A stretch of DNA of 64,000 bases, taken from Rhododendron vialii (lineage: Eukaryota; Streptophyta; Magnoliopsida; Ericales; Ericaceae). Both the position numbers and the translations under genes were made by a program. The stretch covers positions 34,529,501-34,593,500 of the forward strand of contig NC_080559.1 in assembly GCF_030253575.1 (NCBI RefSeq). Reading direction: 5' to 3'. Below the pieces are notes generated by a model, which saw nothing but the letters and a program-made list of their open reading frames with translations, had not been told where the DNA came from and did not search any database. Within the stretch, counting starts at the first letter, position 1. Every line of letters starts with the position of its first letter. Shown one piece after another: positions 35,171-44,926 of this stretch.

Positions 35171-35993
35171 ATGCTAGGCGGCATTGAATCAAGGCCTCGA
35201 GCCAACTTTTTCATCAAAACATCCTTTGGTTTTACAGTTTCAATACATAAATTATTCTCCCATGCCTTGCAACATCAAATTCATCATTAAAGAATTCATC
35301 AATTGGATCTTTCATTTCACAAATGCCTTCAATCAAGCAAACATCACAAATCTTCTTTATAGCTTCGAGAGTCCCCCCCAAAATCTCACCATTAGCCCTC
35401 TTTAAACTACTCCTTAAACGACTTTCCAACTCCTGCCACTTCCATCCTTCGAATGTGTGGACGCAAATTTCCACTATCATGTTGCTCGTAGCTTTTTGTG
35501 CAAAAGCTTCACCGAGGCTTCCCAACAAAAACTATTTTGCCACATTGTCCATACCACACTTTACCTCCATAGCATCTCATTCCTTTTGAAACTCAAACCT
35601 ATCAATTCTTGTAAAGGAATCCCATTCCTTTTGAAACTCAGATCTGTCTATTCTTGTAAAGGAATCTATCACTTCAGATATTGACTCTTCGTTCGATCGT
35701 CCATTCGACAAACCCAAAATTGAGATAAATGTAGGTTAAATACATCCATCTCTAAATGTTGTAAGCCTTTCAATAGAAATACCATCTTCAACTGGTAATT
35801 GCTGAACAAACTCACATATCCCTTCAAACAACCCTTTTTTACCCCAAATTGTTGTAATTTGACATGCAATTGATAGTTTTAGGGTGCGAAAAAGTGGGTA
35901 GTTGTAGAGGACAATCCTACCTAGACTCAATTTGGTATTATGTACAAGCCCAACATCTTGCTCATTTGCTTCACGGATAACAAGCGGGACCAA
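35170..35993 (-). pseudogene. Possible transportin/importin-like remnant
   Basis: The minus frame at 35528-35232 (98 codons) reads LGEAFAQKATSNMIVEIC..GWKWQELESRLRSSL then GTLEAIKKICD. This resembles one HEAT-repeat pair of plant transportin/importin-beta proteins (pattern GWPELL..L then A-DALSKICED). A second frame at 35993-35736 shows no clear match. There is no full-length gene, start or splice context, so it is at best a fragment. The family call is by memory of the pattern and is tentative; it may instead be an unrelated hypothetical ORF. Confidence 0.35.
35578..35670. repeat. Two-copy ~46-bp tandem repeat
   Basis: CATTCCTTTTGAAACTCA and CTTGTAAAGGAATC recur in two adjacent units within the remnant region. 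Confidence 0.8.
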
Positions 35994-36007
35994 CTGGGCA
36001 ATTTGGT

Positions 36008-36237
36008 CTGCTTGTTAACCAAAGAAATCACTCAAGCCGAGAGCGATTGGAGATAAAAAAAGAAGGAAGAGTAATACCGATCATGCGATATTGGCCATGA
36101 TGAAGCCCAAGTACGTCAACATCTGCTTGTTAACCAAAGAAATCACTCAAGCCGAGAGCGATTGGGGATAAAAAAAGAAGGAAGAGTAATACCGATCATG
36201 CGATATTGGCCATGATGAAGCCCAAGTACGTCAACAT
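36008..36237. repeat. Recent 115-bp tandem duplication
   Basis: Units 36008-36122 and 36123-36237 are head-to-tail and differ at one position by eye (GATTGGAGAT against GATTGGGGAT). Each starts CTGCTTGTTAACC. Near-identity implies a recent event or an assembly artefact. Confidence 0.93.
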
Positions 36238-36625
36238 CATGGTACATTGACTTACAGCTAAGTTTCTTTGATCGAGATGTCCTTTTGCGGCACTTAAATG
36301 GAGTGCACCCTACCATGCAACCACTCCTCTTCAAATTCACTATGCATGCAAATCAGGAGTTGGGGAACTCAACTTATCAGTCTCTCCCTTCAAATTCAAT
36401 CTACACTCATAACAACCAAACAGCCAAAAATAATAAAAGTTGAAAAAATATTTTACTTAGACGAATAAAATATTTTACATCGAAATAAACGGAGCCTAAG
36501 AGAAAGAAGTACAACTTGCTTAATTCTTTTGTCGATACAAAATGGCTAGTCCTCCTCCCTTGATATTTCCTCGGAGATATAATATTTGTGCAATAAAAAT
36601 AATCTAAATTCAAAGATTTTTTTTC

Positions 36626-36945
36626 CTGGAGTTCAAGGAGCTCGTCAAGGCACTGAACATCGAGTTCGAGCCTGTTACCACAAGTACCTTGACATTGAGG
36701 GGGAAACCTTAATTAGCTTGGATTATGGCCATTGACGGCCTTTTCTTCCTGGATTTTCTCAAAGTTTACGGCGAGTCTCCTTCGACGACGATGACCCAAG
36801 TAGCTGAATCCACAGGGAGGAAACTGGCCTACGGGTCCATCCTCGGCAGCATAATGATGCTCGAGAACCAGATTCCGATCTTTATTCTAGGTGAGATCTT
36901 GTCCATCCAGTGCCCCTCGATTTCTGACCTAGCTAGTAATGTCTT
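36626..36945 (+). pseudogene. DUF247 (UPF0481) gene fragment
   Basis: On the plus strand, opposite to the two intact paralogues. Three frames in turn give LEFKELV, then YHKYLDIEGET, then IMAIDGLFFLDFL..STGRKLA..LENQIPIFILGEILS, the central part of the DUF247 domain. At least two frameshifts, no N-terminus and no C-terminal two thirds. The downstream flank (36948-38466) is shared with 53824-55570 and 58640-58945. Confidence 0.9.
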
Positions 36946-38466
36946 GTCCGTTTCTCCTCTCTCTCTCTCTCTCTTAATTTCACCTTACAAATAGAAAATA
37001 TCGTTAGTACTATTTTAAAGTACTGAAATTATACAATCGTCTGACAATACCCTCACATGGTATTTCGGATCATCTTACAATCACACATTTCTGGATTATT
37101 TTAAAATTGTATGTTTTAAGGAGAAAAATATAGCTCACATTTGTTTGGATACCATAGTTTTTGACTGAGTCCACCGGATCATAACGAGGCAGCGATTATG
37201 ATTACTCGTAGGAGGTGATCTATAGGAAAGGGGTGTTTTTTCTGTTATAAAATTCTCCATATACATCCATTATTCAAAAGGTATTTACAGGTGTCCATTA
37301 AAACAGACAATAGCACACAAATTTAATTACAGAGGATGGACCATAATTCATTTGACGGGCCCAAGATTGAGAGCATATATTCTTATTGTTTGTGATGAGT
37401 GACCTCACCGCCCGCAAAACGCAATAATTATTGGGTACTCTCGGAATATCATGTAGCATTGTCATATGATTAGTTTCAAAATAAAAAAAATTCATCACCA
37501 CACAATATGGGTCACTCTTTGTCTCCTAACGAACAAGAGGATCCTGTAGTATAGAGGTCATGTACTATAAGGTTGTAGTGCATGATTTGAGCAATCTGTT
37601 CGACAATCTATGGTTAAGATTATAATCTAGGTCCATGCAAATTTGAGCCATCACTCTGAGATGAAATCTGGACCACAGATTATCGAGATGAATGGCTCGG
37701 ATCGTGGACTACAAATCTGCAGTGCACCCCTGCACTATAGGGTCCCCGAATTCCTCTCAACTATTCAACAAAAGTGAATGATAATGTCTTTGTTATAATC
37801 AGCTGTCACTGCCATAATCAAGCAATTAATTTTCATATTATCCACGCTTGTCCACCCACTCCTATCCATCCATATCAGCTACTACTCAAACCAATTAAAT
37901 ATAAGTTAATCTCCCCTCTTTCACTAATCCTCCGTATAACATATCCACCTATTGTCCATTCTCTTTTACTCATCTGTCCGACAAACGGGCTGTTAAGGAG
38001 TAAGGTTAAAATTTATCGACGCCTTACATAAGGCCTTAATTTATTCTCCATGCATGCATGTGCATGCATGCTCAAGCTTATGCATGGATTAAAAAAGGAG
38101 AAAAATATGTTATTTCTTACTTTTGCTTTAAAAAGTACCTAAAAAGACATTAGACTCCGTTTGAAGCAACAGTTTTGGCCTGGGGACACATCTCACAATC
38201 TGGAATTCCCTAGATTATTTGTGCTTTTAGAACAAATTAAAGAACCCACTTATTAGTGGAGTATTAATTAGTGGGATGTGGAATCTGCAATTCAGTGGAA
38301 TGTGGAATTAATCTGTATGGGGAAGCTGAAAATGGAATGTGAAATCTGCAATTCAGGAGAACAAATTTTTTTTTTTGGGAAGAGGCTATCATGAGTTTCA
38401 GATATTGCATGATCAGAAGCTGCAGGGAGTGATTATTAATTTAACGGAAATGGGCATGATCATATT
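36946..38466. repeat. DUF247-block flank, copy 1
   Basis: Matches DNA near 53.8-55.6 and 58.65-58.95 kb. Examples: TTAATTTCACCTTA-AAATAGAAA (36973 / 53848), GTGCATGATTTGAGC against GTGAATGATACGAGC, CAAATTTGAGCC (37638 / 55046), GAGTTTCAGA with ATGATCAGAAGCTGCA (38394 / 58850). No gene. TGCATG repeats at 38048-38070. Confidence 0.8.
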
Positions 38467-39354
38467 GAATGTGTAACGCTTCGATTTTTGGAAATATTAA
38501 ATAAATAAAATTTTAAAACATAGTTTGTCATTTATTTAAATAAAGAGGATAATTAAGTCATTACAATCCAAATAGTTTTAGAAATTTAAATTACATTAAT
38601 CCAAATTTCGAAAAGGGTACTAAGATAATTTCTACTCCTTAGGGCGTCTGTCTTCTTCTGCAACCATCTGTCCTGTACCAAATTTCTCCAGACTGTAGTA
38701 CCCTTCCTGTCCGTCTCTATTATCTGGCATAAGATGCCAGGTCCACAAAAAAATAGATCCGATGAGCAATTAAGTTTAGTAGCTAACTCCAACTCCTATG
38801 TCCCTTACATTAACAAAAATAGTATATAACTTTGAATGGTAAATTTCAGGAGTCAATAGTTCATCTCATAAAAATCAAATCAACAAATAAAGTGTCAGTG
38901 TCTTGTCAGAGTTTATCATCATTGCAGCGTATCGTAATCCGTGTCCTCATTTCTCAAGTATCGATTCCACTTTTCATCTTATTTCTTCGAGCACCGGTTC
39001 CGTTGACCGTCTCTCAGGACCTATCGGCTCCCAGGCTAAATTCAGATTTTGCCACCCAATAGCACTAATTCCGCTGACCGTCTCTTTTAGAATTTACCGG
39101 GCTCTCAGTCTTTAATCATTTCACATTTCTCAACACATATGACACTAGTTCCGCTGATCATTCTTTCAGGACCTATCGGGCTTCTAGGCCACACACACAC
39201 AACCGAGCCATGGTTCCGCCGACCATTCTTTTAGGACCTACCGGCACTACAAGAAATTACACAATTGCCGACTAAAATTTCCGACTAAACTAAATTTAGT
39301 CGCCAATTATTGAACAATTGCCGACTAAAATTATTTAGTCGGGAAATAATTATG

Positions 39355-40000
39355 TTTGCCGACTAGTAAATAAATTTAGTCGGCGAATATCAATTTTCTC
39401 CCTGATTTTAAAAACCAATAAATGAAAACAATTTCCCGACTAAACCATTTAGTAGGGAATATTAATATTTGCTGACTAACATTATATTTAGTCGGCGAAT
39501 ATCAATTTTTTCCTAAATTTAAAAAATTAAAGAACGAAAAACAATTCCCGACTAAATAATTTAGTAGGGGAATATTAATATTTTCCGACTAAAATCAAAT
39601 TTAGTCGGCAAATATCTATTTTTTCCTAAATTTAAAAAATTAAAGAAAGAAAAAAATTGCCCGACTAAATAATTTAGTAGGGGAATATTAATATTTGCCG
39701 ACTAAAATACATTTAGTCGGCGAATATCTATTTTTCCCTAAATTTAAAAAATTAATGAATGAAAAACATTTCCCGACTAAATAATTTAGTAGGGAATATT
39801 AATCTTTGCCGACTAAAATTACATTTAGTCGGCAAATATCTATTTTTTTGCAAATTTTAAAAATTAATAAATGAAAAACATTTTTCAACTAAATAATTTA
39901 GTAGGGAATTGAATAGTATTATTTGCCGACTAAAATTACATTTGATTGGGGAATATCAATTTTTCCTCTCTTTTAAATAAAATTTCAAGAAAATCAATAT
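39355..40000. repeat. Six ~113-bp tandem units in the CACTA element
   Basis: Unit starts (TTTGCCGACTA-like) at 39355, 39468, 39581, 39694, 39805 and 39922. Each unit holds a TTTAGTCGGC site and an AATAATTTAGTAGGG site. Confidence 0.9.
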
Positions 40001-41085
40001 GTGTTCCGACGACATCGATCACACGATGAAACCTTCCTGATCGAAACCGTTCAATTTTTTTTTCCTTCTTAATCATAAAATTTCCGTAAATTTTTTGCTC
40101 GATTGGGTTAAGGAAAGCTGTTTATCGGCACACAAATTGTTAATTAAAAAGAATTTTATTGTCTGATCAAATGTCTATCCAAATAGAGTTAACTTCATTC
40201 TTGGTACGAATGATTAACTTCATTCTTGGTACAAATGATCTAATTTGTATTACGTAAAAGATAGATGATTTGGATTGCCAAATAAGTCCTCAGGCGGGGC
40301 TCGGTTAGTGCACTATAACACTTAAACGTCTCCGGATGCATTAAATATGTTTTTGATTATGTGGTCGCTGATATCGAATGGTCTTTGATTTTGGTGACAA
40401 TGCTATAATTGGTAAGACATGAAATCCTAACGGTTCAAATCGAGTATTACAAAAAATTACTCTGCATTTATGTTTACAATCTATGCTTTTTTTTATTTAC
40501 TTGATGATAGTCAACTAAGTCTTATGTTGCACTCATTGTTACAAAAGCCACACGACCATGAGAAAAATATTACGATCGAGACTGTTCATTTTGCTACACT
40601 CGGTGAATAATTCATTCTTGTAAATTTGCAGCTCGATTAGGTTTAGAAAACCCCTTTATAGAAAGGAAAAAAAAAACCCTTTATTGAGACATGAACACAT
40701 TAGAATAAATAGTATTTTCATGCAATCAATTGTCTAATAAAAAACAATCAACTATAATCTCGGTAAGTATTATCGTTTAAACCATATTTAATAAAAACAA
40801 AAGATAAGATGGTTTTAACCGGGGAAAAAAAGACCTCAAAATGGGGTTTGGATGATAATGTTCTAATTTGTGCATTGAAGAAATAGGTTCTGTCTGTGAA
40901 TGTGTGATTGAAATAATTCTCTTTTAGTGTGTGTAAGTTCTAAAAAAGATTTTTATTTTTAAGAAAGTAAATTTAAAGAAAATATAAAAAAAAGTAAATT
41001 TAAAAGCTTATCAAAGAAAAAAATAAAGGTAAAACAAACGAAACCAAATAGTATAAATATTTTTATTACTGAAAAGAAAACCAAG

Positions 41086-41159
41086 TACAGCAGTGGTAGA
41101 GTGGTTAGTCGCGCGTGTGATGAAGGCGGAGGTCTCAGGTTCGAGACCTGGAAGCGCCA
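41086..41159 (+). other. tRNA-like / pol III promoter-like module
   Basis: TGGTAGAGTGG at 41094-41104 fits an A box and GGTTCGAGACC at 41139-41149 fits a B box. The T arm is intact (TCAGG, loop TTCGAGA, CCTGG) and is followed by AAGCGCC-A like a 3' acceptor. The 5' acceptor strand is missing and the anticodon stem has a mismatch (loop GTGATGA), so this is a tRNA-derived sequence or SINE head, not a working tRNA gene. Confidence 0.6.
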
Positions 41160-41728
41160 TATTCCATCAAATGAATGAATTGGGTGGGAAAGGCAAATAC
41201 AGTTCAGAAATGAAAATGTAATTTTTCCACTTTGGTCCCCTAATTTTTTCGTAATGGCATTTGACGCCACAATAATTATTATTGCCGACTAAATATTTAG
41301 TCGGCAAAAATTTAACTTTTGCCGACTAAAATAGAAACCCCGACCAAGTTTTTTAGTCGCTAAAACCATACATTAGCCGACTAAACCTTATTTAGTCGGC
41401 AATTACATTAGCCGACTAAAAAATTAGTCGCGCGTGTGATGAAGGCGGAGGTCTCAGGTTCGAGACCTGGAAGCGCCATATTCCATCAAATGAATGAATT
41501 GGGTGGGAAAGGCAAATACAGTTCAGAAATGAAAATGTAATTTTTCCACTTTGGTCCCCTAATTTTTTCGTAATGGCATTTGACGCCACAATAATTATTA
41601 TTGCCGACTAAATATTTAGTCGGCAAAAATTTAACTTTTGCCGACTAAAATAGAAACCCCGACCAAGTTTTTTAGTCGCTAAAACCATACATTAGCCGAC
41701 TAAACCTTATTTAGTCGGCAATTACATT
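41105..41728. repeat. Identical 305-bp direct duplication
   Basis: 41105-41409 and 41424-41728 are offset by 319 bp and identical as far as read by eye. Both copies include the B box and T arm; only the first retains the A box upstream. Confidence 0.95.
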
Positions 41729-42635
41729 TGCCGACTGTCATTCTCCGACTAATTTGCCGACTAAATTATTTAGTCGGGAATACCCTTTGGCGACTAAAAA
41801 GTGGACATTTGGCGACTAAATCGTTAGTCGGGAATGGTGTAATTTGTTGTAGTGCGGCTCTCATGCTCACACATGCACACCCGAGCCATGATTCCGCTGA
41901 CCATCTTTAATGGACCTACCGGGTTCTCATGCTCACACAATTGTCAATCCACTCTTTAATTTTTTTCCTCGTTTCTACTTTTCAACATTTTTCTTGTCTT
42001 TCGTGTCTCGTATACATGTCTCCTCTACTTGCCTGTCAAAATTTTGTTGTACGTGTCCTAAGAATAAAATCCCTACATGTTAATAGTAATACACTTGTCA
42101 TCTTGCCACCAAAAAAAATTCTTCCACGTAGCAACAGTTGGATTCCCATTTCCATTTACTAAGTTCCAATGTCATGCATTACTTAATCAATAACAGTGAA
42201 CCAATGTTTAGCTTTTGTTCCCTTATTTATTTATACGATTGTCACAACGTATGCCCAATTCGATATAAAAAAAAATTATAATAATAACAGTGATATACTT
42301 AAATGAGTAAATAGGAAGTTTCTATGTACCTCGTGATTGATAATAACGGTACTTATCATTTAATTCCAAAAATTAATTTAAACATGTGATATTATAAAAA
42401 TTCTAATTTCAATATCATTTAACACATCCATATTATACTTAGGTGATTAGGTAAGAGGTTTCTACCGTTCTCCTTGCAGTGGATTGATTCTAGCAGCGTC
42501 GAATCAAGTCACGAACGACACGACTTCAGTCGGCAAAACACCCCCTCTTTTCTCTCTGGAACTTTGCTTGCATGTGTTGGGTGGGAGAATGGAAGCAAGG
42601 CGTGAACTAATGTGTGAGGTGGGTTCACTATTTAT

Positions 42636-43034
42636 CAATGTTATCAATACCGTTCCGTACCGGCCGGTACGTACCGTTTTTGACAGAATCCGGTACCCCG
42701 TACCTCTAATTTCGTTCCGGCTCAAATACCGGTCGGTACCGGATACTTTTAAATTTATTTTTTTCTTCAAGTACCGGACAATACCGGTCAATATCGGACG
42801 GTACCGGGCAAATACCGGACGGTACCGGTCAAATACCGGATGGTACCGGGAAAATACCAGATTTTTTATTTTTTTAATTTAAAAAAATGTATATTATACT
42901 ATAAATTCTTTTAAGTAGAAAAATAACACTAATAGCGATCAATCCGAAACGGTACCAGGTATTTGATCTTTACCGGTACGTACCGTACCAGTGGAAAAAC
43001 CGGTACCCTGGCCGGTACGGTATTCATAACATTG
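42636..43034. mobile_element. hAT-type MITE made of GGTACC-rich repeats
   Basis: Ends CAATGTTATCAATACCG and CGGTATTCATAACATTG, with a perfect 8-bp target duplication CTATTTAT (42628-42635 and 43035-43042), the hAT size. The interior has multiple ~20-bp units GACGGTACCGG(G/T)(C/A)AAATACCG and GGCCGGTACGTACCG. Length 399 bp, non-coding. Confidence 0.92.
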
Positions 43035-43777
43035 CTATTTATAGCAAAACACCCACCCTCATCTCTCTCTCTCTCATTTATTGTTTTTCTTGCCCACCAA
43101 GATTGCCACGAGGATAAGGAAGTGATAAGGGGTGAGTCAGAGGATGGATAAAAGTTCATCCTCCCTTGCCTCTTTTCGGCTCTCTCTCCCTCTCTATATA
43201 TGCATGCATGCAATTAATGCTTATGTTTATAAAAAAAAAAAAAATTAATGCTTATGAATATATATGTATAACTAGTCTAGGATTTTATTCACATATAATA
43301 ATAATAGTGGGGTGTAATATATTTATATGTGTTGGTACGTATATACTTAGTACTAGATTTAGTTTTCTTTAGAATAGGTTATAAAATTGCAATTAAGTAA
43401 AAAGAAATGATAATTGAACATTAAATTTTATTGTCAAAAATTAGGATTGTTACAGAATGGATGTGGAGCTAGAACAGGCCAGGCAGAGAATTCTCCGTAA
43501 GGTCATCAGCATACGCAGAGTGGGAAAAACAAGTGCAGAATTCTCAGTAAGGTCAGCATATCCATGGCTATGGAAGAATTTTTATGTCCTCCCAAAGTTG
43601 GAAGGAAGTGTTCTCATGGCAGCTAATCCAAGACAGGATAGCAACAAGGTCTGTTCTTATTCAAAGGGGCATTCTAATACAAACCAATCCAAGTGATGGG
43701 GTTTGCCCGATGTGCAATAGTCTGAAACTCCTACTCATCTCATGTTGCTCTACCCTTTTGTTTGGTATGTTTGGTCT

Positions 43778-43990
43778 TTTTTTTTTTGAATTACATGGTG
43801 TCCCGGGCCAGTTTGCGCACACCTCGGACTAATCCCTACAACCCCTCCCACAACTGTTTCATACGTTTATGCATGGGAGTGAGACGGCCCCAAGAGTTGT
43901 TGGCAATGAGAATTGAACTTGAGATCTTAGAATGAAACAAACATCTAAATCTCAGTTCAAGACCACTTGGCCAACACCTTGGACTTTTGG
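43778..43990 (-). mobile_element. tRNA-derived SINE
   Basis: On the minus strand an A box TGGCCAAGTGG (43963-43973, exact to consensus) is followed 43 nt later by a B box AGTTCAATTCT (43909-43919). The 3' end is an A-tail (T-run at 43778-43787 on the plus strand). About 210 bp. It shares the TGTCCCGGGCCAG..GCGCACACCTCGGACTAAT block with other dispersed fragments in the window. It sits inside the LINE remnant. Confidence 0.85.
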
Positions 43991-43998
43991 CCAAATAA

Positions 43999-44250
43999 AT
44001 AAGCCACTCTTATTTTTTGTCCTTATTGAATTTTTTTTCCTTTTTTAGGTTTTCTTTGATTTTTTGTGGATTATTCATGATGAGAGGAATCTAAAAAGTA
44101 AAAAATTATAATTGGAACTTCAAATTTTTTGAATAAAGACGAAAAAATTGGTTTATTAATTTTTGTACGTTCTTATTCAAAAAAAAAAATTGAGTTTCGA
44201 TTGCAATTTATTACTTTTTAGATTTCTCTGATCATGACAAAGTAATCACT
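43999..44250. mobile_element. Degraded MITE, CTAAATAAG family
   Basis: Begins CCAAATAAATAAGCCACT; internal arms AGGAATCTAAAAAGTAAAAAATTATAATTGGAAC and TTGCAATTTATTACTTTTTAGATTTCTCT pair. The right outer end is lost. Confidence 0.6.
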
Positions 44251-44640
44251 CCCTGCAGCTTAATAGATTGGTGCAAATTAATATTGAAAGATCATGTTAG
44301 GAGATATGCTTTTGTGCAATAATCCAGACAATATGGAAGGCACGAAAAGTTTTTAACGACAAAATCTTAAATTAAGGAAGAAGAGGTGGTGGATTTAGTA
44401 AAGAGTGGCGTAATGGATTAAGGGGAAAATGATCTGAAGGAGTAATCCATTGAAGACTTGAAGAGGTGTACGTGTTTATCAGGCCATTAGGAGGATTAAT
44501 TAGATTGTAGAGGCAATGTTAATTTCATCTTGATTCTTTGATCTGAGGATGCCATTCAGTGGCTTATTGAATGATTTTTTTTTCATGTTTCTCTTTCCAA
44601 GGTTATTTATTTTAGCATATGATCCCCTTAGCCATAGAAG

Positions 44641-44926
44641 CCAAAAATATTGGGTTTTATGGTCTAAGTGTGATGCTCTTCTACCTTGTCGATGTACCCT
44701 CTTCGAGTCCTATTAAAATTATTTTCCTTTAGTTGATCAAAAAAAATAATAATAATCACTGAGATCCCTATCTAATTGTCCACCAGTTGAAAGTTTCAGA
44801 CAAGTGCGTAGTAAAAAAAAAACATATGCAACACTATGATAAGATACGATTCATAAGATTAAGTCAACACGTAAGATACAGGGAAAATCATTTGTAAGCT
44901 CACTCCGAACTTACCGTGTTAAACAC
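44641..44926. other. 3' flank of DUF247 gene 1
   Basis: No gene. Shares GTCTAAGTGTGA-G-TCTTC-ACC and the CATATGCAACACTAT region with 48665-48830, the 3' flank of the second DUF247 gene. Confidence 0.6.

Larger units (their letters stand above)
39245..41854. mobile_element. Non-autonomous CACTA transposon
   Basis: Starts CACTACAAGAAATTACAC and ends GTGTAATTTGTTGTAGTG, with a 3-bp target duplication CGG on both sides (39242-39244 and 41855-41857): the CACTA hallmarks. Subterminal and internal DNA is full of GCCGACTAAA / TTTAGTCGGC in both orientations, as expected for transposase-binding repeats. Left part: six ~113-bp tandem units from 39355 to about 40000. Right part: a 305-bp direct duplication. 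About 2.6 kb with no transposase frame. Confidence 0.95.
38472..43454. mobile_element. LTR-type insertion (putative solo LTR) with nested elements
   Basis: Ends TGTAAC and GTTACA, flanked by 5-bp repeats GAATG (38467-38471 and 43455-43459). The paralogous block at 58.94-58.95 kb is uninterrupted, reading ATTGATGAATGGATGTGGAG. Removing the nested CACTA and hAT elements leaves about 1.96 kb without gag-pol or a second LTR, so a solo LTR fits best. It contains a degenerate 65-80-bp minisatellite (TTCCGCTGACCGTCT..GGACCTACCGGGCTCTCA) at about 38995-39244 and 41855-41940. Orientation and family undetermined. Confidence 0.8.
43455..44640 (+). pseudogene. LINE reverse-transcriptase C-terminal (zf-RVT-like) remnant
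   Basis: Frames in succession read FSVRSAY..LWKNF, then SWQLIQDRIATRSVLIQRGI and DGVCPMCNS, the zinc-binding tail (zf-RVT) typical of plant non-LTR retrotransposons. After the SINE and a MITE the remnant resumes near 44255 with IIQTIWKARKVFND. Many frame breaks. A shorter copy lies at 58945-59244. Confidence 0.7.

Noticed and set aside
39355-40000. Regular repeats that might suggest a CRISPR-like array
   Set aside because: The units are contiguous 113-bp tandem repeats inside a CACTA transposon with inverted TAGTCGG sites; there are no unique spacers, and this is plant DNA.
41086-41159. Functional tRNA gene
   Set aside because: The 5' acceptor strand does not pair with AAGCGCC and the anticodon stem is imperfect; only the internal promoter boxes and T arm are convincing.
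42484-42882. 132-codon frame on the plus strand
   Set aside because: It crosses the end of the hAT MITE and its codons come from GGTACC repeats.
38472-43454. Full LTR retrotransposon with paired LTRs
   Set aside because: I could not see matching direct repeats at the two ends, a primer-binding site or gag-pol; after removing nested elements about 2 kb remain, fitting a solo LTR better.
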